Of a stretch of 64,000 nt of DNA, positions 9,127-20,187 are shown one piece after another; position 1 is the first letter of the stretch; every line of letters starts with the position of its first letter. The DNA is from Bacteroidota bacterium (lineage in GTDB: Bacteria; Bacteroidota; Bacteroidia; AKYH767-A; 2013-40CM-41-45). The stretch spans positions 62,001 to 126,000 of the forward strand of contig JADKKE010000006.1 of NCBI GenBank assembly GCA_016720655.1, in the 5' to 3' direction. Below the pieces are notes generated by a model. The model had not been told where the DNA came from and made no database searches. It saw only the letters and a program-made list of their open reading frames with translations. The position numbers were made by a program, and so were the translations under genes.

Positions 9127-10536
9127 TCAGCGCATCGACTTCTCGCTGATCATATCTTTGATGTCGTAAATAATTTTCTCTGCCAGATTTTCTGCAGTTG
9201 TCTGTGACTGACTTTCAGCATAAATCCGGATGATCGGTTCTGTATTGCTTTTTCTCAGGTGAACCCATTCACGGTCAAATTCAATTTTTACACCGTCAAT
9301 TGTATTGATCGGTTGTTTCTTGTATTTGGACTGAATGCCTTCCAGAATCATATCCACATTGATTTCCGGAGTGAGCTCGATTTTATTTTTCGAAATATAA
9401 TAATTCGGATAGGTTGATCTGAGCATGGAAGTGGTTTTCCCGGAATGTGCAAGGTGCGTGAGGAACAAGGCAATTCCGACTAAAGCATCTCTTCCATAGT
9501 GCAAATCAGGATAAATAATTCCGCCATTGCCTTCTCCGCCGATGACTGCGTGGTTTGCTTTCATTGCTTCCACGACATTGACTTCACCCACGGCAGCTGC
9601 GAAGTACTTCCCTCCTGCTTTTTCTGTGACATCACGTAAGGCACGTGTACTTGACAGGTTGGAAACAGTATTTCCTTTTTTGTGTTTCAATATAAAATCC
9701 GCGACTGCAACCAGTGTGTATTCCTCACCAAACATTTCACCGTCTTCACAAACAAGCGCAAGACGATCCACATCCGGATCGACTACAATTCCGAGGTGAG
9801 CATTTTTCTTTTTCACTTCCTTGGCGATATCACCAAGATGTTCCGGAAGAGGCTCCGGATTGTGTGGAAATTGTCCGTTCGGTTCGCAGTAGAGTTCGAT
9901 AATTTCATCGACACCCAAAGCCTTCAACAAGGCAGGCAAAACAATTCCGCCTGTGGAATTCACACAATCGATCACTACCCGGAATTTACGGGCTTTGATT
10001 GCTTTTACATCCACAAGTGGAAGTGAAAGAATTTTCTCAATGTGTTTGAGGTGATAATGCGGTTCCGTTGTATATTTTCCGAGTTTGTTGACTTCAGCAA
10101 AAGTGAAGGCTTCTTCATTTGCAATGCGAAGGACTTCTGCTCCATCAGCGGCAGAGATAAACTCACCCAAATGGTTGAGCAATTTCAAGGCATTCCATTG
10201 CTTTGGATTGTGACTTGCAGTAAGAATAATTCCTCCATCGGCCTTCAGATCAACTACCGCTACTTCGACTGTTGGTGTTGTTGAGAGTCCGAGATAAATG
10301 ACATCAATCCCAAGACCTTTCAATGTACCGGCAACAAGGTTCTGAACCATCTCGCCTGAAATCCGTGCATCACGTCCCAATGCCACCACTGGCCGCTTTG
10401 TACTCTTTGTGATTGTGCTCATGAGCCATGTGCCATAAGCTGCGGTATATTTTACGATATCTACAGGTGTCAAACCTTCTCCGGGTTTCCCGCCAATTGT
10501 CCCTCTGATTCCTGAAATTGATTTGATTAGTGCCAA
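9127..10536 (-). CDS. glmM: Phosphoglucosamine mutase / phosphohexomutase
   Basis: This 469-residue alpha-D-phosphohexomutase probably converts glucosamine-6-phosphate to glucosamine-1-phosphate for peptidoglycan and lipopolysaccharide precursors. It has the phosphoserine loop TASHNP (Ser108), the metal loop DPDVDRLALV near residue 253, the sugar-binding loop GEGNGGIIYP and the phosphate-binding loop RKSNTEPIIRIYAES. The start codon is TTG; no in-frame ATG lies upstream before a stop. The symbol is assigned by family; phosphomannomutase activity is possible. Confidence 0.85.
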   Translation of the reverse strand: MALIKSISGIRGTIGGKPGEGLTPVDIVKYTAAYGTWLMSTITKSTKRPVVALGRDARISGEMVQNLVAGTLKGLGIDVIYLGLSTTPTVEVAVVDLKADGGIILTASHNPKQWNALKLLNHLGEFISAADGAEVLRIANEEAFTFAEVNKLGKYTTEPHYHLKHIEKILSLPLVDVKAIKARKFRVVIDCVNSTGGIVLPALLKALGVDEIIELYCEPNGQFPHNPEPLPEHLGDIAKEVKKKNAHLGIVVDPDVDRLALVCEDGEMFGEEYTLVAVADFILKHKKGNTVSNLSSTRALRDVTEKAGGKYFAAAVGEVNVVEAMKANHAVIGGEGNGGIIYPDLHYGRDALVGIALFLTHLAHSGKTTSMLRSTYPNYYISKNKIELTPEINVDMILEGIQSKYKKQPINTIDGVKIEFDREWVHLRKSNTEPIIRIYAESQSQTTAENLAEKIIYDIKDMISEKSMR

Positions 10537-10654
10537 ACGATCTTAATTTATAAGGATGAAAATAAGGCCACAAAGATAAGGGCTTTCCACGTGTTTTTCG
10601 TGATTTTAAAGGCTTTTAAAAGCAACTTTTCAACGCATTTGAAGAATATTTGCA

Positions 10655-10683
10655 TAAAAAAACCGGATCGTGAAATCCGGTTT
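10655..10683 (-). terminator. Rho-independent terminator of tRNA-Arg
   Basis: On the minus strand the stem AAACCGGAT/ATCCGGTTT is followed by a T run. It begins 9 bp after the tRNA-Arg 3' end. Confidence 0.8.
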
Positions 10684-10691
10684 GTAATTCG

Positions 10692-10765
10692 TGGACCCAG
10701 AGGGAGTCGAACCCCCAACCTTCTGATCCGTAGTCAGATGCTCTATCCAATTAAGCTATGGGTCC
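10692..10765 (-). tRNA. tRNA-Arg (anticodon ACG)
   Basis: This is a 74-nt cloverleaf with acceptor stem GGACCCA/TGGGTCC, D-loop TTAATTGGATAGA, anticodon stem TCTGA/TCAGA around the loop CTACGGA (anticodon ACG, normally edited to ICG) and a T-arm with GGTTCGACT. The 3' CCA is not encoded. Confidence 0.95.
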
Positions 10766-10785
10766 AGTGATTGAATTTGAGGGCG

Positions 10786-10814
10786 CAAAGATAGATTAAA
10801 AATCAATTCTGCAA
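10786..10814 (-). promoter_or_regulatory. Promoter of tRNA-Arg: TTG-N18-TATCTTTG
   Basis: On the minus strand, TTG (10814-10812) and TATCTTTG (10793-10786) are separated by 18 bp, which fits the Bacteroidota -33/-7 consensus. Transcription would start about 14 bp before the mature tRNA. Confidence 0.65.
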
Positions 10815-10820
10815 ATTCTT

Positions 10821-11621
10821 TCACTTCGTCCCCGGATGATAATAGCTCAGTGCGGTGGGCATGAATTCTTTAAGATTTTTTATACGGGTTTGATCGCTGG
10901 GATGTGTACTCAGCAACTCCGGTGGCTTGGCTCCACCTTTCGAAGCCATTCGCTCCCAGAATACAATTGCTTTCTGTGGATCATAACCTGCCATCGCCGC
11001 GAAAATGAGTCCGAGCTTGTCGGCTTCTGTTTCATGCGTCCTGGAATAGGCAAGTGTTCCGAGCGCTGATCCCGCTCCATACGCGGTTAAAAAAATGCTC
11101 CGGGTCTCTGCACTCTTCTGTGATAATGCAACATCGAGTGCCATACCACCAAGTGTACTCACCATCATCTGGCTCATTCGTTCATTACCATGACGGGCAA
11201 CAGCATGGGCAACTTCATGACCCATTACAATAGCCAGACTGGATTCATCCTGTGTGATGGGCAACAAGCCGCTGTACACCACAACTTTTCCTCCGGGCAT
11301 ACACCATGCATTGGCCTCATTGGAATTGACCAGATTGAATTCCCATTGATATCCCTGGACTCTTTTTGCATACCCGTTTTGATTCATGTAGCGGGTCACC
11401 GAGGCCGAAATTTTTGCACCTACATTCTTCACCATGCCTGCTTCACTCGAACCGTTTACCGGAGGATGCTGGCTTAGGAATTCACGGTAGCTGGTGAGAC
11501 TCATCGACATCATTTCACTTTCAGGAAGCAGATTGATTTGTTTTCGCTTGGTGATGGGAACTTTACTGCAGGAGACGAGAAAAAGTACGAGCAGTACAAA
11601 GGACAAAAGTTTCTTTTTCAT
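10821..11621 (-). CDS. M48 family zinc metalloprotease lipoprotein
   Basis: This 266-residue lipoprotein has a lipobox ending at Cys18 (LVLFLVSC) and an M48 peptidase domain. The zinc site HEVAH is at residues 135-139, followed by the third ligand region SRTHETEADKLGL. Relatives include BepA and LoiP, which degrade or help assemble outer-membrane proteins. The protein has no TPR tail, so it is closer to LoiP-like short forms. It is anchored in the envelope and probably acts in outer-membrane quality control. Confidence 0.88.
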   Translation of the reverse strand: MKKKLLSFVLLVLFLVSCSKVPITKRKQINLLPESEMMSMSLTSYREFLSQHPPVNGSSEAGMVKNVGAKISASVTRYMNQNGYAKRVQGYQWEFNLVNSNEANAWCMPGGKVVVYSGLLPITQDESSLAIVMGHEVAHAVARHGNERMSQMMVSTLGGMALDVALSQKSAETRSIFLTAYGAGSALGTLAYSRTHETEADKLGLIFAAMAGYDPQKAIVFWERMASKGGAKPPELLSTHPSDQTRIKNLKEFMPTALSYYHPGTK

Positions 11622-11705
11622 AATTCAAGGTTTTGGATTGTAAAATCAAAAGCCATACCATCTTCCGCAAAAAAATGGCCTGGAAGATTCGCAAATGAAT
11701 CGCGA

Positions 11706-11996
11706 TTATTTGATTACTGCAGAAAGTCCACGGTCACACAAAGCTTCCCGCATTGGATTGAGATCAGAATAAGAACCGGATTTCACAACGCATTTACCGT
11801 TGTAATGAACAATGTAAGTGCACTGTTCAGCTTGCAAAGTATCGTGATTGCAAACTTCGATCAGCGCTTCGATTACGAAATCAAAGGTGTTCACATCATC
11901 ATTAAATAAAACAAGATCCCGCTGGCGAGCTTCGACGGCTTTTTCGTCGATAACTTCTTTAAATTCCAGATCGTGAGCAGTTCCGGAAAGATTCAT
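11706..11996 (-). CDS. clpS: ATP-dependent Clp protease adaptor ClpS
   Basis: This 96-residue adaptor delivers N-degron substrates to ClpA/ClpC. The core LVLFNDDVNTFDFVIEALI starts near residue 28 and the family features continue (QAEQCTYIVHYNGKCVVKSG, LCDRGLSAVI). The usual substrate-pocket motif is present as NDDVNTFDFV. No Clp ATPase is nearby. The position, 51 bp upstream in sequence of the giant SPOR protein's stop, has no obvious meaning. Confidence 0.85.
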   Translation of the reverse strand: MNLSGTAHDLEFKEVIDEKAVEARQRDLVLFNDDVNTFDFVIEALIEVCNHDTLQAEQCTYIVHYNGKCVVKSGSYSDLNPMREALCDRGLSAVIK

Positions 11997-12047
11997 GGCT
12001 TATTTCTACAATTTTGAATTGTAAAAATAAGAAAAATCCGGAAATAA

Positions 12048-15000
12048 TCAATTTCCTCCCGATTTCAAAGCCTCAGAAATAGTGATTCTTTGGCCATTAC
12101 GCAGGGCTACTATAAAAGCATCCTTAACACCTTTGTCAACGACTTCCTGTCTCAATGCCAAAGCAAGACGGTAATCAGTGAAACTTCCGGCATAAAAGAT
12201 ATGCAAACCACGGCTATCAGTTTCCCGGGTGATCCCTTTTTCGCTGATATTTAAAAAAGCTTCTACCATTTTGTAAGGAACATTGTTCTTGAAAGCTCCG
12301 AGCTGCACCTTGAACAAAATACCTTCAGCAACCGCTGTTTCCTGTTTTGGTGCTGTGCCTATGTCCGGATTTCCATTCACCGGATTCGAACTTTCGTTCC
12401 CTGCAACAGATGGGATTGAAACCCGTGCAGGTGCAGTTCCAGATGGTCGTCCCAATCCGGCCAGAGAAATTCTTCTTCCGTTCCGGTAAACAATAATGAA
12501 TGCATCTTTCACACCTGTGTTCACGGCTATCTTTTTCGCAGAATCAGCTTCCGCATAATAATTGTAACGACCATTTGTGAAGCGGAACAATCCTTTTGAC
12601 ATCGCTTCAGTATACAATGGCTGCAAAGAAGTAAGGATGTTCGGAGGTGTTGATGTCCTGTACACTCCCACCTGGACTGCATACAAAACTTCAGCGGATG
12701 AATTGTCAGCATTCGCTGAAGAACTCAACTTTGCTGCATCGGCACCATAAAATTGTTTTGCATCCTCATCCATTTTATTCAGATTGGATACAGTGAATTC
12801 ACTGGCGATATCCAGGGCCTGCAACATAGCAATTTCTCTTGCGGCTTCTTGTGCATAGGCAGCTCTTAACTCTGATCCGGGTCCGTTCAATTTCAGATAC
12901 GCTTCTCTGAGTGGAATCCTTTTGCCATTAAAATAAGCTACGACAAACGCATCCTTGAATCCGCTTTTTCTCAGATCTTGTTTGACAAGGTTAGCAGGTT
13001 CAAATGTCCTGAACTTCCCGACGCAATAACGGATCCAACCCGGACGAGTAGTTTCTCCCGATACAGGTTGCAGATTTTTAAATGTTTGATCCGGGATTGG
13101 TTTATGGAATGCTCCTACCTGAACTTTGAAAACAAGTCCTTCCGGTAAAGATGGATTCATCGGAATCGGATTCTCCGCTGAATAAACAGGGAGAGGACTT
13201 CGACTGAATACTTCAACAGCCATTGCTTCCTTATCTTCTTTGCTTAACACTACCTTCGGAATGGAAACAATGTTTTCATTTGTAAATTGATTGGCAGTAG
13301 AACCGTCCGCTGACTTGTTTAAATTTGATGATTCGTTTTGTGATTGATCTTTTTGATTTGGAATTTCAGAAGTTCCAGAATTATTTTCTGCTGCAGGAAT
13401 ACCTGTTCCTGCTATTTCTTGCTGACCTGAAGCCGGAGCAATTACAAGTTTGCTTTTCACCGATTCCAACTGCCAGGTAAGAACTTTCACATCCGATGTC
13501 TTTTGTTGTGCTTCCGTGAACTTCACTTTTGAAGCCGCTTCATTTTTCTGTGAAGATTTCCTCAACTTTTCAGCTTCCTTCACCAGTTTATTCTTTTTGC
13601 TTTCATCGGTCGTGCGGTCAGCTTCCTCCATCAGATCCAATTCCTTTTGCTTTTGTTCAACAGCTGATTTATTCAGATTCACTGCTTCAGCAAATATGTT
13701 TATCGTTTCAATCTGAGCTGTGTTGATATCCTTTTGAATTTTCACATAGCGTGGATATTCTTCGCGTGTTGTATCCAGTTGTTCCTTTACAACTACCGGT
13801 TGACTCGGTTTTTCCTTTTGAACAGATTCTGTTTTAGCAGAATTTATTACCGGATTATTTTCCGTATTCTGTTTTGGATTAGCGGAAGGATTGTCATTTG
13901 AATTAAGCGGAATATTCTGGACTGCTCCTGAAGTTTCGGAAGTATTGCTTTGATTCGAACGCGGATCATTTACACTGGGAGCTTGAGTTGCAGGAACTGA
14001 TGATTGATTGTTGGTTGATGATTTGTCTGCAATTCTTTCGCTTCCCGCTTGATTTGATGTTGTTGATTGATTTTGAATCGCTGTAACTGACTCGGGTGTT
14101 TCATTTCCCTGAATACTCTTCCCTGCTTCTTCTGTTGAAATACGTGTAGATTTTTCTTTTGACTTTTCAGTTTCAGTAGTATTGACACTTGCAGGATTCT
14201 GTGCTTGGGAAGGTGTTGTTTGAACGGATTCAGCAGCTTTTGTTGATTGCTGATCTGTTGTCTCAGGAACAATGGTTTTATTTACAATTTCAGACTTTTC
14301 ATCAGGACTATTTGTTCCGGAATCCTGGCTTGTAGTCGTGGATTTGGTGTTTGTATTATTTGCTGCAATAGTTTTTTCCTCGTTTTGTATTTTAGAATCT
14401 TGCCCAGCTCCGGAACCTGTAGATTTTGAATTTACTTCTGGATTCTTCTCTGAACGTGTATTGTTTGTATTCGCTGGTTTATTATTACTTATAGCTTGAT
14501 CAGGATTTTGACTTGCTTTCGATGGATCAGAATTTGTATCAGCAACATTCAGCGGAGCCGGATTTTCGGAAGCTAAATTTTCACTGTTACCGGATTTATT
14601 CTGTGTTGAAACTGCATTGTCTTTTTGTCCGGTCGCGTCATTCTGAGTGTTGGCTTTTTGTGAGTCATTTTCGGAAGCTGGATTCTTTGCTCCTGAATTT
14701 TCATTTTGAGGTTTGTCAGCAGAAACGGATTTCTGATCCTTTTTCCTTCGCATTTTCTGAAGCCGGAACATTCGCAGGACTTGAATTCGGATTTGAAACA
14801 TCATTCTGTGCAGACTTAGAATTTGAATTCACCGCCAAATCTGAAGTCTTATTTTCATTTGCAGCAACAGATGGAAGTGTATTTTGTTGAGAATCTTTCT
14901 CAACCGCTTTCGTTCCACTTGTGTTGTTTAAACTTGGATTCACAGCACTTGCAAATTGAGGCTGAGTATTTTTGTACTCTGTTACCTTCTCTTCGATTTC

Positions 15001-18000
15001 AGGATCAATTTGTTTTGCAGCTTTCAATTGACTTTGCGCTGCCTGCCAGGTGGTAATCGATTCATGACTGATAGAATTGGATACCTCAATCAGGCTATCG
15101 CGGACTGGTGATACCTTCATCCCGGCAACGCGTTCCTGCAAATTTTCGGATTGCAAGGCAAGTCTGCGCGATAAGGTGATCTTGTCTTCATAACCTTTGT
15201 AGGCTACTAAAGCTTCTGTTTTTACATTCGGTATTTCCCTAACATCTTGTTGTGACAATGTTGCCACATCTCCTTTAACCTGTACCGGAGTGTTTGATGT
15301 CTTCAATCCAACATCTTGATTTGTGTCATTGATCTTCTCCTGATTGCCCGCAGCAATCACTGATTCGTTTTTAGTTGAATTTGGATTTGGATTCACATTT
15401 ACAGGTGACGCTTCATCTTGACGACCGACATTTTCCCTTTTCTGAACATCGGATTGCTCAATTGCCTTATTCTTCGTTGTCTCGGAGAGACTCTGTTCCT
15501 TTTTAGCTTCGGTTTCTACTTGTGATATGGAATTCCCTGATTTATCCTGCTGAATAGTAGCCTGTGCTTGATTGTTGTTCTGCTCAATTTGCTTTCCTGA
15601 ATCTGTATTTTTCGACTGCGTTTCCGTAGTCTTCGATTCGGAGTTTGAATCAAGCTTCTCATTGCTTGTAATCAAAGGCATCGAAGGTTCCGTTGAAGAA
15701 CCAGAGACATTCGTCTTGTCTTTTCCTGCAGGATCCTGAGCGGATTGAACATTTGCCGGGATTGATTCAGCATTGGTTTTATCCTGTGCACTACCCTTTT
15801 CCTTCTCTGCAATTTGATTGGAGTCTTTTGATTCCAGTTTCGGCTGAATCGTGTTCGCTTGTCTTGTTTTAGGATCTGCAACAAGGCTCTCTGAATTCTC
15901 CTTACTAGAAGATTTCGATTCAGAAATTTCAATTGGATTTTGTGTACTTGTTTTTTCTTTCTGTTTAAGTTCAGTTACTGGTTCAGTTCCCTGAATCGAT
16001 TGATCCCTTGAGGTGTTTTCGTGCGTTTTATTTACTGCCAGAACCGGATCATTTGTTTCGGGATTAGCAACAGGTTTGGAATTTTCAGCAGTCTTGGTTT
16101 CTGGATTTTTTACACCCTGATTTTGGCTAGCCTTATTCTCCTCCGGTAAAACCGTAGAAGTGGTTTTGACATTTTCAACAGCACTCTTTTCGGTATTTAA
16201 ATCAGTGTTGGTTTGGACAACTTTATTCTCTTCAGGTACTTGCTGATTTGATGAAAGTTCAGATTGCTTTGGAATGGAGTTTTCGGACTGTTCCTTGTCC
16301 TTCTGCTGAGCATCAGTTTGTTTATTCTGGTCCTTTGTTGTTCCGCTTGTTGTTTTGCGATTCTTAGAAGCACTTGAGTTCGCAAGCGTATTGTTTTCCT
16401 GTGAAGCAACAACAAGTTTCTGTGCATCTTCGAGAGCCAATTTGGCTTCTGCAGTTCGTTGTGAACTTTGTTCCTCCAATAAGGATGCATGCTGAACCAA
16501 TTGTTCCGCTTCCGTATGGGACTCTTCCGATTGAGTCAGCAGCAATGTTGACTTCTCAGGATCTTTAACTTTTTCCTTTTCTGATTCATGCAAAAGCACT
16601 GCCGAAATACTGTCTTTTGCTACAGCTTTCATCCGCAAAGCTGCGGCTTCTTGTTTCAGGCTTGTTGCTTCTTCATCGATTGCACGTGCATCGTCGAAAG
16701 CGAGTTTGGCAAGATCTGCATTGCTTACATTGACATCTATTTCTTCCGCTTTTCCTTTTTCTTCCAGTACTACTTCCTTGGTTCGAGAATCCTCTTCACT
16801 TTTTTGTTTGATTTCATCCGGAGTCATGCTCTTCTCAAGGAAAGGATCGTATCTTTCTTTTTTAACTTTAGAAGAACCGGTTAAATCCTGAATCGTATCG
16901 TCTTCCAAATCCCGAATTTGATCCGCGGTAAGTTCTCCCGGGACACTTGTGTCAATATTGTCTGAAGTGTTTTTACTTTCCTGCTCATTCAATTGTGGTG
17001 CAGACAGTCCATCATTCACGGTTGTTTGTTTTGTCGCAGCGCTTGGTGCTGCAACGTAAACAACCTGGTTATCTATTTTTACAGGAATCATTCCTGACGT
17101 ATCCGTTCCTGAAATTTCATATGCATTGGAAATCGTTTCTGTTGGTACATCCGAAACAGCTAGAGTTCCCGCACCAGGTCCTGCTGTAAGTGGAGTAAAG
17201 AAGTTGACGAGTGTCATTTCTTCTTTCTCTTTGGTTTTGTTAAGTTTCACTTCCTGACGCAGACTTGCAGCTGCCATCATTGGAATGCTGAAATTTTCAG
17301 CATGAGGCAAATAACTTCCACCTTCTACTACCAGTGTATATTCCTGACCGGGTTCCAATACAAGTTCGTATTTACCGGTTCGGTCTGTTCTTACTGAAGT
17401 AATGATTCCATGATCACTGGTTCGCAACACTGTGACCCTGGCATCTCTCCGTGTTATCTGATCCAGTGAAAAATAAGTTCCGCTGATGGAAACAAGGTTG
17501 TTGCTGATATCACCCAATTGAATGTTACGCAATTGAATCTTACCCTTCCCGGCATCTGTGGCAGTGGCATAGATGGCGTGATCACCTTTCAAGGATGATA
17601 AATACAATAAGTCATCATCAACTGTATTGATTGGAATGCCCAGGTTTTCCGGTGATGACCATTTGCCTGTATTGAAATCAAATTGTGTTTTGTATAAGTC
17701 ATAACCACCTATGCTATTGTGTCCACGACTACTGAAATACAGTGTTCGTCCATCACGATCAAGAACCGGGAAATCTTCATTTTCGGTCGTGTTCACTGAT
17801 GTTCCAAGGTTCTCCGGTTCGCCCCATTCTCCATTGGTCATCTTCCTGCGGAGGTACAAATCTTTCCCGCCTATTGTGTTCTTTCCATAACTGGAATAAT
17901 AAATGTTCTGACCATCCTTTGTCATGAACATTGTAGGATTCACTTGCAAATCCTTGTCTGAACCCGTTAAAAATTTATCTGCTGTTGGCAGAAGTTTTCC

Positions 18001-18542
18001 ATTGCATCAGAAAAATCATACAAAGAATAGAAATTTGTTCTGCTCACTTCACGAGCATCCATAAGGGCTACATTCCGTCTGGATTTCATCAATTCTTCGG
18101 CATTGCTGCAATTGGAAATCAATAAATCTGTTTCCAATTTTTTTACTTTTGCAGAAGGAGCAAGAGTTTTGAATTGTTCGAACACTTTTTTTGCGTTCTG
18201 AAAATTCCCGGCAAGCATATATCCTTTTCCAAGGTAATACCAAACATCCGGGTCGACATTCGCCTGGGTGGAAGCAAATTCAAGGTAAGAAATGGAATTT
18301 ACTTTATCCTTGCCGGCTGAAATCAAACAAACACCATAGCGATAATTGTAAACTGCATCTTTTGGATATAAACTCAAGAGCTGAGAATACAATGGCAGAG
18401 CAGGTTCGTAATCCTGTGCGTTGTAAAAGCGATCAGCTTTCTTTTTTAGATCTGTTTCAGATGCAGTGTTCGTTTGAGAAAACACTACACCGGAAAGCAT
18501 TAAAAAGAAAATAAAAACCCGATATGTTGGTCCGGAAATCAT
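12048..18542 (-). CDS. Giant TPR - PD40 beta-propeller - SPOR envelope protein (two indels in assembly)
   Basis: Joined, this is one protein of about 2,164 residues. In order: a signal peptide (VFIFFLMLSGVVFSQ); TPR-like helices to about residue 170; PD40 propeller blades near 195-320 (DGRTLYFSSRGHNSIGGYDLY); a carboxypeptidase-regulatory-like beta domain near 350-410; a very long Ser/Asn/Gln/Lys/Thr-rich linker with coiled-coil stretches; and three SPOR-like domains near 1795-1875, 1950-2030 and 2072-2155, each opening with (F/A)VQ(V/L)G(A/V)(F/Y). SPOR domains bind glycan strands stripped of peptides, mostly at division sites. One lost A near 17995-17998 and one gained A near 14740-14744 split it; reading across gives EKLLPTADKFL and AKEKDQKSVSAD. 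Confidence 0.75.
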
Positions 18543-18671
18543 TGGATGTTAAAGCAATACTTTTGTATTGTATTGTATACTCTTTCCAGGTCGTTTAGTT
18601 TCTGATAAATCTCGTTTTTTAGAAAGAAAATAGAGATTTCTGTGTTATGAAAGGTCTTTTTAGGCCTTTTT

Positions 18672-19859
18672 TCAACCTTTCTTTTTTAACCTTGCTACAA
18701 ACAATGTATCTGCTCCTGATTTTGAACCTTCCAGATAATTTGAGGAAATTAGCTGCAAGCCCAAATTTTTCTCAAAAAAGCGAATATTCCCTTCATTTTC
18801 TTTCTCAAAAATGGAACAGGTGATAAAAACCAATGTGCCAGATTTTTTCAATGAAAATGTAAGATTCGAGACTATTTTTCTCTGCAAAGGTACAAAGTGC
18901 TTTGAGATCATTTCCGGATCGAAGCCGGTGAGACTCTCCGGTGTACGGGTCCATGTGCCGGAGCCTGTACAGGGAACATCCGCGATGATTCCATCAAACA
19001 ATTTTGTAGAATCGGTACCGGAAGTATGCAAGAGGTCCAATAGTTCAACTTTGAAGCCTCCTATCCCGGCTTTTGCCATCCGTAATTTGAGATTGGTTAG
19101 GATTGTTTCTCTGTTGTCAGTTGACAGCAGGTCGACACCCGGCACCAGATCTTTCAAGAGTAAACTCTTCCCTCCTGACGCTGCGCAGGCATCCCACCAT
19201 TTTTCACCTTCCCTGGCCTGAAAATACAATCCTGTTTTTTGTGAGTTCAGATCCTGAATTTCGAACCAGCCTTTTTCAAATGCATATAAGGTGTTGAGCG
19301 AGGCGCTGTTTTTAATTGCAAATGCATTCGGCAAATCAGTATTCTGGACGAATGGAATTAATTTTTCATTCAATTCATTTTTCACATCCTCAATGAATTT
19401 TTTACGCACCCTGATCCAGACAAAAGGTTGTTTTAGAAAAGAAAGATAAAAGGAATGCTGATCTATCTTTGATGTTAATTCTGAATTCAAGGGAAAAATA
19501 TCCTCCTCCTTGAAAGCTGGAAAATATTTTTTTACAATTTCAATTTTCTCTTCTAATGGCAAGCCCAAGTCTTCAATTCTAAGATCGGGAGTTTTGGAAA
19601 GCAGGTAAATCAATGAAGGAGAAGAATTCTCACTGCATAGAAAATTAGCGATCGCAAGACGAAATGGAAATTCAAGCTGCGGAAGTGATTTTCCTAATCT
19701 GAAATAATTGAAAATCCATTCCCTGGTTTCCCTCCTGTCACGGGCTCCCATGTTTCGGTGGAGCGCAAAATAACTTTTGAGGTATCTAAACAATGGTTCA
19801 TTGTGAGTGCATTCATTCTTGAGTGTTTCGATTCTTCGCAGGAGTGCATCTTCTCGCAT
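18672..19859 (-). CDS. SAM-dependent RNA m5C methyltransferase (RsmB/Nop2 family)
   Basis: About 395 residues. The C-terminal Rossmann domain has a SAM loop DACAASGGKS (the usual Pro replaced by Ser), the catalytic motif DVPCTGSGTW and the second active-site Cys in TCSIFEKENEG. These are the two Cys residues of RNA 5-methylcytosine transferases of the RsmB/RsmF/Nop2 group, acting on rRNA or tRNA. The N-terminal helical part resembles the NusB-like region of RsmB but is divergent. ATG at 19859 is preferred over the ATG 21 bp upstream because MREDALLRRI fits the family start. Confidence 0.85.
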   Translation of the reverse strand: MREDALLRRIETLKNECTHNEPLFRYLKSYFALHRNMGARDRRETREWIFNYFRLGKSLPQLEFPFRLAIANFLCSENSSPSLIYLLSKTPDLRIEDLGLPLEEKIEIVKKYFPAFKEEDIFPLNSELTSKIDQHSFYLSFLKQPFVWIRVRKKFIEDVKNELNEKLIPFVQNTDLPNAFAIKNSASLNTLYAFEKGWFEIQDLNSQKTGLYFQAREGEKWWDACAASGGKSLLLKDLVPGVDLLSTDNRETILTNLKLRMAKAGIGGFKVELLDLLHTSGTDSTKLFDGIIADVPCTGSGTWTRTPESLTGFDPEMISKHFVPLQRKIVSNLTFSLKKSGTLVFITCSIFEKENEGNIRFFEKNLGLQLISSNYLEGSKSGADTLFVARLKKKG

Positions 19860-19910
19860 CAGACAAAGAACGCAATACAAATCAGATTGAGAAAAGAATT
19901 TTTACGCTTT

Positions 19911-20111
19911 AGGGCACCTCTAATAACCTCTTCCGGGTGCTGTTAATTTAGTTCACAATTTCTATCAATAGCTTTCGATGCTTGATCTTTTTTTGCAATA
20001 CTTCGTTGTTCGTCAGTCTGATACTTAGATTCAGTATCATCCTTCCTCACGCCTCGTCTTGCAAAAAAATATCAAAGCACATCACCCAGAATAGGTTATT
20101 AGAGGTGCCCT
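19911..20111. mobile_element. MITE-like element, copy 1 (201 bp, 33-bp terminal inverted repeats)
   Basis: The ends are inverted repeats of 33 bp (19911-19943 and 20079-20111) that match at 30 positions; the outer 19 bp (AGGGCACCTCTAATAACCT) match perfectly. Inside, a second pair of arms (GCTTGATCTTTTTTTGCAA against TTGCAAAAAAATATCAAAGC) and a central GATACT/AGTATC hairpin make most of the element self-complementary. TTT flanks both ends and may be a 3-bp target duplication. It carries no transposase, so it is non-autonomous. It sits in the divergent gap between the methyltransferase and the hydrolase-TPR gene, and accounts for that whole 328-bp stretch. A second copy is at 32582-32781. Confidence 0.8.
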
Positions 20112-20187
20112 TTTCTAATTACCTTTCGAAAATAATTGAATTGAAAAAGAAGCATGAATCAAATTCAATTTACACAGAAATGATTCG

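Noticed and set aside
13450..16891. Several plus-strand frames of 60-100 codons opposite the giant protein's linker
   Set aside because: They are shadows of a low-complexity coding region rich in Ser, Asn and Gln codons and have no independent support.
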